Origin: Acanthamoeba lenticulata | Lineage: Eukaryota > Discosea > Longamoebia > Acanthamoebidae | Direction of reading: 5' to 3' | NCBI GenBank assembly: GCA_002179805.1 | Contig: NAVB01000126.1 | Coordinates: 1-64,000, forward strand | Length of the DNA: 64,000 nt | Shown here: positions 40,166 to 49,863 of the stretch, piece after piece | Numbering within the stretch: the stretch's first letter is position 1 | Layout: each line of letters starts with the position of its first letter | The notes under the pieces: model-generated | Database searches by the model: none | What the model was told of the DNA's origin: nothing | Seen by the model: the letters and a program-made list of their open reading frames with translations, nothing else | Made by a program: the position numbers and the translations under genes

Positions 40166-41839
40166 ATGAAGATCAGCTCAAGGCAAGTAGCGGCAGGCCT
40201 GCTCGGGCCGGTTTGGGCTCGCCAGTCAACGTGGCTTCGACGAACGATGCATGTGACCTCAGCAGCAAGTGAGCCATACTCTTTGGACAAGGACGGAACT
40301 ATCGCCACCTCTTCTGTTGTGGACGACGTTACGATCTGGAACTGCGCCGACTTCTTTGCCACCAGCAGCTCTACGCAATCTCTTGAAGAGGCTGCCGGAA
40401 GAAAAATGAACGACGTGCCGCTGGCACTCATCATCGCCAACACGAGCATCCCTAAGCACAGCAACTACTTCCCCTTCCTGTGGTCAAAAGGTGCGCCAGT
40501 CAACTTCTGTGGTCCACGGTTTTGCACGAGCTCATCCCTCTGTAGCGTCGATAAAGGTGTGCGCGGACGGTGGCGGTAATCGATTGTTTGCTTTCGACAA
40601 GCGCAGGTGAGCACCACTTGGAAGGACAAACAAAGAAATGGTCTCGCCTTTAACACCGAACTCTATGTATTTGGCAGGTTTGTGCCCGACGTGATCGTAG
40701 GTGACATGGACTCGCTGCGACCCTCAGTCCGAGAATACTACCGCAACAAGGTCCACAACACAACACGAACAGTCCGCTGAACCTGCTCACGATGTTGTGT
40801 TAATTGGGCAGGGCACGACTATCATACAAAGCCAAGATCAGGAAACTACAGACCTGGAGAAGTGCCTTTTGCGCATCAAGGAGCTTGAAGGTCAGAGCGG
40901 TCAATTGGTGCGTTAAGTGAGCCTCGAGACCACTACGTGTTGCATAGTGAATTCTGAAAGACCGTCTCGCGTGGATCACCAGTTTACGAACCTGTGCGTT
41001 GTCGGCGGTCTCGGAGGCAACTTCTCGCACGAGCTAGCCAACGTCAACATCCTCTATAAGTATCGCCAGCGCCGCATCTTCTTGCTCTCCGAGCTTAATC
41101 TTGTACGCATGACTCTTGCTGAGCTGCGCGACCTCCATTGCCATCTTCGCTATGGCAAAGGCTCACGCTTGAAGTATGCTTTTCTCCGACCAGTCGTTCC
41201 TGATGGTGCCGGGGCGGCACGTGATTCATACCAACGTCTCTCTGGGGCCGCTCGATAAGCGGCGCATCTTCTGCAGTTTGATCCCACTCGGCACCAAGTG
41301 CCGCTCCATCACAACGAAAGGGCTCCGATGGGACCTGGGTACTCTTTCTTCTGCTCTGTCCACTCATCTCTGCCTTGCGCTTGTGGCTTACGCTCATCGT
41401 TACAGCGCTGTCGTCGATGGAATTTGGCGGGCTGGTGAGCACATCCAATGAGATGGCGGCCGAGACGGCCGAAGTCGAGGTGAGCGATCCGGTCCTATGG
41501 ACCTTTGACATTCGGCCCGAGGAAGAGGAGCGCCGAACGCAGCGGCTGGTCGCCTTGGAGGACCATGTCGACGAGATCCGAGCCCACGCCATTGATCACC
41601 GGGACGAGGTGCTGCGCAGCGACGTGTGCGGGTGCTTTGGCTGCTTGGCTACCTTCCAGCCGAACGAAATCCGATCGTGGGTCCAGCTGCCTCGGTCGGG
41701 CAGTTCGGCTGAGCCTGCGGAGGCCGACACGGCCGTATGTCCCGCGTGTCAGCGGGACTCAATGGTGGTGGGATCGGCGTCGGGCTTTGCGATCACCAAG
41801 GAGCTGCTCGATCAAGTAAAGAGCCTGGCTCGCCTCTAA
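40166..41839 (+). CDS. TPK1: Thiamine pyrophosphokinase fused to a C-terminal cysteine-rich (CxxC) domain
   Basis: Makes thiamine diphosphate from thiamine and ATP. Exons 40166-40490, 40546-40606, 40678-40750, 40812-40907, 40983-41102, 41194-41338, 41406-41839 give 417 aa in frame. TPK landmarks: ALIIANTSIPKHSNYFPFLW, VCADGGGNRLF, FVPDVIVGDMDSLRPSVREY, QDQETTDLEKCL, VVGGLGGNFSHELANVNIL, SLIPLGTKCRSITTKGLRW, FGGLVSTSNE, PVLWTFDI. The first about 60 residues could be a transit peptide or leader. The same last exon then continues, without an intron, into HRDEVLRSDVCGCFGCLATF, IRSWV and VCPACQRDSMVVGSASGFAI: a roughly 75-residue putative zinc-binding domain that I recall as a free-standing small protein in bacteria. 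The join is in one exon, so it is read directly. Confidence 0.92.
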
Positions 41840-41922
41840 GAGCGAGTTGCATTCAACCTGCGACTTGTAAACGAAGCATGTCTAGTTGTTCTTTGCTAAG
41901 TCAAGGAGGAACGTTGCTGAGG

Positions 41923-42432
41923 TCACTCTTCCCTGAGCTCAGAGAAATACCGATCGACGAGCGTCCACTCTAGTTCACGCACAAGACCGGACAGCATGCG
42001 CTGCAGAGTAGTCAAGCTCTTCTTCAGCTCCGCGTTTGCTTCCTCCCGACGCTTATTCTCTGCTCTGTGTTAGCTTCGCGACGGTCGGCCAGGAGATGGG
42101 AATACCTGCTAACTGTTCTTGTGTAGCGGGGTGATGGCTAGCCAGGCTGGGAACGTAGAAGCTGCTTATCTCTAAAGTCAGCCCGGCCAGCTTGACTCCT
42201 ACATCTGTTATTATACATTAGAGAATGACACACTTGTTGTTCCCAAACGGCCCTTACCCTCGATAAGCAAGTGTCTGCGTTCGAGTATGTTCATTCGTTG
42301 TTGGATCAGTTGAGCTAGGCGATAGTGTACGTGCACGACGTCCTTCAAGCACAAGTCCCGGCTGTCCTGCCTCTCGGAAGGCGCCGGCCTTGAGGGTGCC
42401 AGTTCATCCTCTTCTACTTGCTTCGCCTCCAT
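41923..42432 (-). CDS. Small coiled-coil protein, unknown function
   Basis: Three exons (42432-42258, 42204-42106, 42059-41923) encode 136 aa in frame. Helical throughout with two heptad-like segments: HVHYRLAQLIQQRMNILERR, and NKRREEANAELKKSLTTLQR followed by MLSGLVRELEWTLVDRYFSE. No cysteine pairs, signal peptide or catalytic motif. Size and helical layout resemble small subunits of kinetochore, Mediator or BLOC-type complexes, but I cannot assign a family. Only 98 bases separate its start from that of the DEG protease gene on the other strand, and its stop lies 83 bases from the end of the TPK gene. Confidence 0.72.
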
Positions 42433-42530
42433 TCGTTTGCTCTTCTCTCTTTTCTGCTTGAAGGGTAAATGTTTCGGAAATATTTGGCAGCTGTTTCCCA
42501 AACGAGAGACACAAACAAGATTGAGCAAGG
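42433..42530. promoter_or_regulatory. 98-bp bidirectional promoter
   Basis: The shortest divergent intergenic space in the window, between the coiled-coil gene (minus) and the DEG protease gene (plus). It contains a TTTTCTGCTTGAAGGG stretch and no recognised box. Both core promoters must overlap here, or the first annotated exons are not the true first exons. Confidence 0.4.
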
Positions 42531-44851
42531 ATGAGGAGGGTGCTGGGGCTTGGCCGTTGTGCAAGTGGGATTCCTATCTCACGAGCAGGGTGCTCACGAC
42601 GCGTCCTCAACCGCAATCCTGCTGCAGCATTTGCAACGTCCGCCACACGCAAGGCCACTCCGATGCGAAGGCCTCCACGTGTGCCCGTGCCACGGCCAGG
42701 CGCTGAAATGTCCGAGGGGGCCAGCACCGCATCAACAGCAGCGGTCCCTGTTCCTGTGATGCCGGTGGGCCAAAACGAAGTGCTGCGGTCGGTAGTCCGC
42801 TTGGAGGTGGCCGCTGCCGAACCGGACTACTCCCTCCCGTGGCAGAAGGGAGACCCATACTACACTTCCGGCTCCGCGTGCGTCATTGAGAGTCCGCCCG
42901 GTAGGCCTCCCTCTTGTTCCTGAGAATCAACCCTGTCGAGTGCTCACTCACGCCGGGTCTCTGGCATCAGGCAAGCTCCGAATCTTGACGGCAGCGCATG
43001 TGGTTGCCAACAACACGTTCGTACGAGCACAGCGACAGGACACGGCGCGCTTCTTCTCCGCCTCCGTCGTCGCCATCAACCACGACTGCGATCTGTGCGT
43101 GCACGTTTCATGCTGCTTGACGTCCTTTCCGTTCATCTGACCTCGTGCGCGTTGTAGGGCGCTGCTTGAGGTGGCCGATCCCAAGTTCTTTGACGGGCTC
43201 ACGCCGCTTCAGTTCGTCGATACGCCCAGCCTCATGAACACCGTCGTCGTGTTTGTACGGCTTCCTCTTCGTGTGCCTGTACGACCCCCACACACAACTT
43301 ATGTTTGAAAACACGCAGGGCTATCCGGAGGGCGGCGAGAGTCTTTGCGCCACGCGCGGCGTCGTGTCGCGCCTCGAGCTGCAGCAGTATCAGATCGTCC
43401 GCTCATTCAAGGACGAGGGCCTGAAGCTTTTGACACTCCAAATCGACGCGGCGATCAACCCGGGCAACAGCGGCGGCCCAGTGCTCAACCAGGACAACAA
43501 GATCGTCGGCGTCGTGTTCCAGAAGATGGGCGGAGAGTGGACCGGTACGGGAGAAAAACTGGGCAGTAAACATGAATCCATTGAACTCGTAATGCTCATC
43601 ATCACTACCGCCATTGATCATGCAGAGAGCGTGGGCTACGTAATCCCAACAGAGATCATCCGCCATTTCCTGACCGACGTGGAGAGCGGGCGCGCGCCTC
43701 AGTTCTGCACGGCCGGGTTTGAGTACCAGAAGGCTGGTACGGCACCACGTCGTCCGCCAAATGGCAGAGCGACCTCGTTTAAACCGGCGCGAGTGTGATG
43801 TCACGACACCAGACAACGAGGCGCTCCGCCGCTGGGTCAAGCTCAAGAAGGGCCAGACGGGTGTCATGGTCACCAAGGTCGACGAGCTGTCCAGCGCCAA
43901 GGGCATCATTCAGCCCGGCGACGTGATCACAAAGATCGAGGGCGTCGAGATCGGCAACGATGGCACTGTGTCGCTAGCAGAGAGCAAGGACAAAGAGAAT
44001 CTCCGCGTCTCCTTTGAGTACTACGGTACGCGAGTTGCACACGAGAAGTCTTTCTGTGCTGGCGGTGGTGGTGGTGCTCATCTGCGAGGCTGCGATGTGT
44101 GCCGGTGCAGTGACCAAGAAATACGTGGGCGAGACGCTGGGCTTCACGCTGGTGCGCGATGGCGTGGAGCACGCGGTGCAGATCACGGCCGAGCCGCGCA
44201 AGTATCTGATTCCCCCGCACGAGGAGCAGCATGGCGTGGCCGTGCCCAACTATTTCATCCACGGCGGCCTCGTGTTCATCGGCCTCAACGAGAACTACAT
44301 TGGACACATCGATGCCGATCCCATCGTCGGTACGCGCCTTGCTTCATAAGTGGACGTCGAGATCGTACTCACCAGCCAGAGCCTTGCACACCGTCACAGG
44401 GCGCCATTTTTACCAGAACACGAAGCGATACGAGGACGAGCAGGTCGTGGTCCTGACGAAGATCTTGCAAGACCAGGTCAATGCGGGCTTCTCGCAGAGC
44501 TACGCTTTGCAGCTGCTGTCCCTCAATGGCAGCGAGATCCGCAACCTGGGCCAGCTCATCAGCGAGGTGGAGCGCTGCAAGGAGCCCTACCTCGTGTTTG
44601 CCTTTGACAGCGGCGAGCGCATCGTGTTGCCCACGCTGCAAGCCCGGACGGCCACGGAGCGCATCCTGCTCAAGTACGGCATCCGGAGTGCCAAGTCGAG
44701 CAACTTCCTTGCCCCAAAGAAGGTGCGAGCCAAGCCACCACGACGGGCGAGGCCCCTGCGCAAGAGACGCTCGGCCGCAGCCGATACGGCGTCAAACGGC
44801 GATAGCGACCATCAGGAGCCCCAGGCGAAGGAAGAGCAGGACATTTCTTGA
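42531..44851 (+). CDS. DEG/HtrA-family serine protease, plant DEG9/DEG2-like, with predicted mitochondrial leader
   Basis: ATP-independent trypsin-fold protease with PDZ domains. Exons 42531-42900, 42971-43094, 43158-43254, 43319-43544, 43626-43736, 43813-44025, 44111-44329, 44400-44851 give 603 aa in frame. An Arg/Ala/Ser-rich, acid-free N-terminus (about residues 1-55) is typical of a mitochondrial presequence. Catalytic triad: His in ILTAAHVVAN, Asp in INHDCDLALLEV, Ser in INPGNSGGPVLN. Also GYPEGGESL, VGYVIPTEII, first PDZ (GVMVTKVDELSSAKGIIQPG with DVITKIEG), and the plant-DEG-type second PDZ region with YFIHGGLVFIGLNENYI. A Lys/Arg-rich tail (KKVRAKPPRRARPLRKRRS) resembles a nuclear localisation signal, as in plant DEG9, which is nuclear; so mitochondrial location is uncertain. 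Confidence 0.92.
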
Positions 44852-45145
44852 GGTGACGCAACTCAAGCAAAACGTTGGTTAAATAATTAAAAAAGACCAA
44901 AACTGGTCAAAAAATTGAAAAAAAGGGGTAATTCATGCCCTGCAGACCAGCTGCTTACCAAACACAAGCTCCAATGCCCTAAATTGGCTTGCCCCCCCCC
45001 CTTCGCCCATGGGCCACAGAGCTGACGCCAGCGCCAAGTGCGTTTGGCCTGTGTTTTCACCGGTGAAGGAAGTGCAAAAAGTGCGAGCGTCACTAGGGCG
45101 CTGAATCAAAAATCTAGCTGCTCGAATTCAAACTGGCTTTCTTGG

Positions 45146-48100
45146 ATGAGCCTGAGGCAGAAGAAGGGAGCAGCCACACCTGTGCGAAGGGCGTTTTCGA
45201 AAAGAGGAAGCGTCTGCGGGTCGTTTGATGTGCACCTCGTGCGAGCCGAGCAGTTACCCTTTCATGAAGACGAGCTCGTAAGGACTCTCCACATGCCACT
45301 TCTATGACCAGCCCCTCACTGACTCTTTACTGATCCCTGGGCGCTCGCCTCTTGGCTACAGGCCTTTGTGCTTCGCGTGAAGCGAGGACCGCAGGCGTGG
45401 CTGATTGTGCGGACGACCTCGCAACTGAATGACCTCCACGCCAGGGTACTCTGTCCTTTTGGCATTCTGCGCTCATCGACGTTGCTCGCTTTGGGCCTCC
45501 ACACTCATCGCCCGCACTGGCACACGCGCAGCTGAGGGGCCGGAGCGCGGACCTGGCTGCCCTCAAGCTGCCGCGCTTCCCCTCCTTCGGCGACGCTGTC
45601 ACTCCGCCACCGACCTCGGGTGAGAGCGTGACGGAGCGCGAGGCCATCGGTGCTCCGCTGCTCGAGGCACGGCTCGCCTTCAAGACCGAGGCCTTTGTGC
45701 GCGCCCTGGTGTCGAGCTGCCCTGGTCCAGAGATCGAAGCGTTCCTGTCGCCCGACGAACGCCCATCGCGCACGCTCAACACGATTGAGGCGTGGATGGT
45801 TCGTACAACCGCCACCACATGCCGGACCACCGTGTGGAACGTGTGGGCTCACCATCTCGGTCGGACCACGATGATGGTTGGATGCAGTTTGGGCCTCTCG
45901 CGGAGCAGCGAGTGTCCAAACAGGGCACGATGAAGCAGTACGGCGACCAGCAATGGCGCGAGTGGCACTTTGCCCTGTGCGGCTCGCGTCTCTTCAAGTA
46001 CCGCTCGGCCAAGCAGCACGCCGCTCAGGTCCCTCTCCGTCGCCTCCCCCAAAGAAGTTGAAGAAGAAGCTCAAACATTTGTGTGGTTCAACCAAACAGG
46101 AGGAGCCGCTGGGCGTGTACGAGCTGAGCTGGTCCGTGGGGGAGAAGATCAAGGCCAGGCCGCTCGCGGAGGGCAGCGCCCCGGGCGACGCCGGCGGCTG
46201 GAGCCCGCTCGAGTGCAAGGCCGGCAGCAAGCTGCTCCGCTTCGCGTGCGCCACCCCGAAGAAGGCGGCCGAGTGGATCGACGCCCTGAACCAGGCCCTG
46301 AGCCGGCTCCAGGGCAACACGCTCACGACGAGCGCCGCACACCGCCGGACGACCACCGCCGTGCTGGGCATGGGCCTCCGGCAGATCGTCTACACCAAGC
46401 GCGACCCGCGCTGGCGTCTGAGCGGTCCCAACCCGAGCCAGGGCGCCTTCATGGACAGCGGCGTCGCGCAGTTCATGGACGAGCTGGCCGGCTTCCTGCT
46501 CGCCTGCGGTACTGCTAGCTGTCTTTGCCCTGAAACGAAACGAAACTCATGCGCGGGCGGGGGCGACACACAGGCCGAGGCAGGACAGACCTCTTTCACC
46601 AGCCTCCCGAGCAAGACCTGGTGCAGCAGCTGCTCGAGGGCGAGGCCATCGACTACAGCACACACAGCTCGAGCCCCGAGAAGGTGGCGGGCCTCTTGCT
46701 GGTGTTCCTGCACCGGCTGCCGGCGCCGCTGATCCCGGCCGAGTATCACAACTCGTTCGTCGCCGCCTTGGGTACATGCCGCATTCTTGGCATTCCACGC
46801 TTGTGATCGTTGTTGTTGTTGACGCGAGGACATGGTCACAGGCCTGCAGGAAGAGCGCAAGCGAAAGAAGCTGGTCAAGTTCCTCCTCTCGCTACTGTCC
46901 TCATTCCACCTCAAGTCGATTCGACTCCTCGTGGGCTTCTTGGCCACCTACCTCGACTCGCTGCCGTCCACCGCCCCAGCCATCAAGAGAGAGACCGTCA
47001 TTGGCGTGCGCCTCCGCCTCTGTCTTCTTCCTTCGAGAGCTTTCCCCCAAACTTTAGTGTCCACATTATTGACGCGTGTTCCACCGAGCAGGCGTTTGCG
47101 AGCGCGATCCTGCGACCGCTGAGCTACGGGGACGTCTCCAGCAACACAGCCACAGCCACGCCACGCATCCTCGAGATCTTCCTGCGGTATCGGCTCAAGT
47201 TTTGGGACGTACGTGGCCTCTCGCCCTTGTCTCTTCCTCTTCTTCCACTTATTTCTGTGTCGTCCGCAGTACGAGGAGGGCTTTGGACAGGAACCGCAAA
47301 CGATCAAAGCGCCGGAGACGCGACGAGAGGAGTTGACTGTGAAACTGACCTCGCCGAGGCCGCTATCCCCCAGACGGCCGCAATCGCCCAGGACAGAGAC
47401 CAACGGCAAGGAGGAGAAATCGCATGAAGAGGATCATTACGCTCGCGCCAATTCGCCCTCCCCGTCCCTGCAGCAGAGGAACCGCCCGAGCACTCCCGAG
47501 AGTGAGCGCAAGAGCGCCTCCACCAAGCGACGGGAGCGGAGGAAGCGCTCCATCTCCTACCGGAAGGTACCGTGCCTTTGCCCTTACCCCCTCTTTTGGA
47601 GCTACTTGACGGCTGACGCCCGACAACTCGCTCACTGTGGTGGTCCTCCAGGAGGGCTCGCCCTACGCGAAACAGCTGCAACAGCAGGGGCCGTCGGCGG
47701 TGACCGTGATCGTGCCGCTGAGGCCTCGTGTAAGCAGCTTCTCGGACTCGGACGACACCCCGCGCTCGGGTCTGTCTGGATCCGAGGACGAGATACGAGG
47801 CGGAGAGGTGGGCAAGAAGGCCACCGGCATCGCCGCCAAGCGCCGCGAGCGCCGACATCGCTCCAAGACGCGGGAGCGCCTCCTTCTACAACAGCAACAA
47901 TCGCCGCGACAGCAGCAGGATGACGTTACATCGTCTCGCTCGGCCAGCACGGCAGGCAGCACCAAGACGGCTGTGGGCTTGATGAGCATGAGCGCCAAGC
48001 TGGCCGAGATCGCGCGGTTGAAGGAACAGCGCCTCTTTGACAAGGGCGGCGCTGTTGTGAACAACAACAACAATCAGAGCGTCCCTTCCTCTTCTTCCTC

Positions 48101-48535
48101 TACCTCTTCCTCCTCTTCTTCTTCCTCTTCTTCATCCTCCTCTTTCAGCAGCAACAACACCAACAACCAGGCCTATCGCGGTCAGGGCGGCGGCAGCTAC
48201 ATCGGCGTACAAAGGAAGCAACAGGCCGACGATGAAGCCGAAGAACAAAAGGAGGGCGGTGAAGAAGGGTCTGTACACGCCGCGCTTAGCAACTCCCTCT
48301 TGTTCCAGCTTCGCAAGTACGCGTCCCGCCCTCTCCCCCCCCCCTCATTTGTGCCATGGCCATGCATGAAGCTCACGACGTTGCGGGTCCACACAAACGT
48401 AGGAACAAGCTGGCGCAATGCTACCAGTTGCGGTGTGTGGAGATCGACGCGGTGGGCCAGGAGAGGAAGCTCATGAGCTTTGACCCGGCCACGCAGGCCG
48501 AGCACAAAGGCGCCCTGCGCTCCTGGGAAGCGTGA
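45146..48535 (+). CDS. PX-PH-RhoGAP protein with long disordered Ser-rich tail
   Basis: Phosphoinositide-targeted Rho-family regulator. Exons 45146-45277, 45362-45445, 45532-45798, 45888-46028, 46100-46508, 46574-46771, 46854-47005, 47092-47208, 47270-47566, 47652-48316, 48403-48535 give 864 aa in frame. PX-like N-terminus (FDVHLVRAEQLPFHEDEL, FVLRVKRGPQAWLIVRTTSQ, LKLPRFPSFG). PH domain (KQGTMKQYGDQQWREWHFAL ... AAEWIDALNQAL). RhoGAP domain from about residue 300 (VAQFMDELAGFLLAC; KVAGLLLVFLHRLPAPLIPA; LVKFLLSLLSSFHLKSIRLL). The Arg-finger position reads LFH instead of LFR, so GAP catalysis is doubtful. The tail carries Arg/Ser-rich segments, a poly-Ser run encoded by a TCC/TCT repeat, and a final conserved-looking helix. 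Exon 3 donor is GTTCGT. Confidence 0.85.
48088..48148 (+). repeat. Coding (TCC/TCT)n trinucleotide repeat (poly-Ser)
   Basis: About 60 bases of near-perfect TTC/TCC/TCT triplets inside the last large exon of the RhoGAP gene, encoding roughly 20 serines with a few Thr. Repeats of this type are prone to length change. Confidence 0.8.
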
Positions 48536-48710
48536 GAAGGGCGCCCTCGACTTGCAAAGTGGTGAAAGAAGGACGCGTGGTTGGAGTAAAAGATACTTTG
48601 TAGAGCAAGTACTACGTATACAGTAGGAAAAGAAAGATAGTAGGAGGAGGAGGTTATTGATCGATCTATCGATCGAGAGAAGAATGGCGGAATGCCGGTG
48701 GAAGCAGAGC

Positions 48711-49424
48711 CTACTGCGGTCCGTAGTAGTACTGGCCATGTTCGCCCATCTCGGGTGGGTAGGCGTCCGCATCGCCCTCGCCGTACCAGCCGGTTTGGGT
48801 GTCGTAATCGTCGAGCAACTCGCTCCAGTCTTGGTCGTTTTGATAGTTATCGAAAGCGTCGCCCATCATACCATCCTCGAAGGAGATCATGTGGCCGAAG
48901 AAGTCCTTCCACGACCCCATCGCTTTCTTCATCGATCCGTTCTGGCAGAGGTAGTAGTTCTCGGCCGCGTGCCTCCACGCTGAACATTGCTCGTCATCTT
49001 CGCTGAGGCTTCGCCACTTACGACAGACCAGGGAGAGTCTCGCGAGCTGCTGGTAATTGTCGCCGATGAGCTCGAAGATGTGCGAAAGCACCTTATCAGG
49101 CAAGGTGTTGATAATGTTGGGTCCCGTGATGATCTCGGGCTCTGGCGCGGGTCGCCGCCAGGAGCTAGCGGAAGGCGGATTACTGATGCTCATAGAGGCC
49201 ATCGATGGCACGATCTCATCTGCGGGCGCAGCGTGAATGAACCAACAGGAGTCACCACGGCTGCAGCGGTTCTGGAGATAGAATTTGCAGACCACGTTCC
49301 TCTGCCATTGTCCTTCTCCGCCACCGCCACCGCCACCTCCACCACCTCTTCCTCCACCCCTGCCTCTGCCGCCTCCTTGGTCGCCCCCATAGCCATATCC
49401 ACCACCGTAGTGTCCGCCGTACAT
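48711..49424 (-). CDS. CCCH zinc-finger + F-box protein
   Basis: Single exon, 237 aa. N-terminus is a Tyr/Gly- and Arg/Gly-rich run (residues 1-36) of the RGG type. A CCCH finger follows (VCKFYLQNRCSRGDSCWFIH; C-x7-C-x5-C-x3-H), a class that usually binds RNA. Then an F-box (IINTLPDKVLSHIFELIGDN, LARLSLVCRKWRSLS) at residues about 105-150, and a C-terminal region in which WKDFFGHMISFED recurs in F-box proteins of amoebae, ending in an acidic Tyr/Asp/Gly-rich tail. RNA binding plus Skp1 recruitment is inference from the domains. The gene is convergent with the RhoGAP gene. Confidence 0.9.
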   Translation of the reverse strand: MYGGHYGGGYGYGGDQGGGRGRGGGRGGGGGGGGGGEGQWQRNVVCKFYLQNRCSRGDSCWFIHAAPADEIVPSMASMSISNPPSASSWRRPAPEPEIITGPNIINTLPDKVLSHIFELIGDNYQQLARLSLVCRKWRSLSEDDEQCSAWRHAAENYYLCQNGSMKKAMGSWKDFFGHMISFEDGMMGDAFDNYQNDQDWSELLDDYDTQTGWYGEGDADAYPPEMGEHGQYYYGPQ

Positions 49425-49863
49425 GTTGTTTGCTAATTAATCCCCTCGCAGCAGCGAAAAGATGTAGACAAGCGCAGTCCTTGTCGACATGCTTCGCAAG
49501 TCATACGGCCGGCAAACCTTTTATTGGCCCTGGGTGCACCTGTGCTAGCTACGTGCTTATAATTGTAAACCAATGGACCATTGCTGGGCTTTTGTTAAAC
49601 TAGTGTTGAGGTGAAGGCTGCAAAGCGAAGAAGGTGTGCCTGGTCATGGTGCTCCTCAATTTCAAAAGCCTCCAGCATGTTCAACAGGCGCGAGACCCAC
49701 GTAGCTCGAGCACTTAGGTGCCTCCCCCAAGAGAGGCAAACCGTTGACTGCAACTAATCGTACGATAACAAAAAACAGGTCAAGTAAGCCTCAGCCGTCG
49801 TCGCCACAAGGTTCCTCTATTGTTCTTCATGCAGACACTTCGTCGGCCACCTCTGCCGAACCC
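49425..49863. other. Divergent intergenic region, possible 5' exon of the Sel1-repeat gene
   Basis: 439 bases between the CCCH/F-box start (minus) and the first good ATG of the Sel1 gene (plus). The Sel1 frame is open upstream to about 49744 with no ATG, and an acceptor-like AAAAAACAG ends at 49777, so an upstream coding exon is possible. No other feature. Confidence 0.4.
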
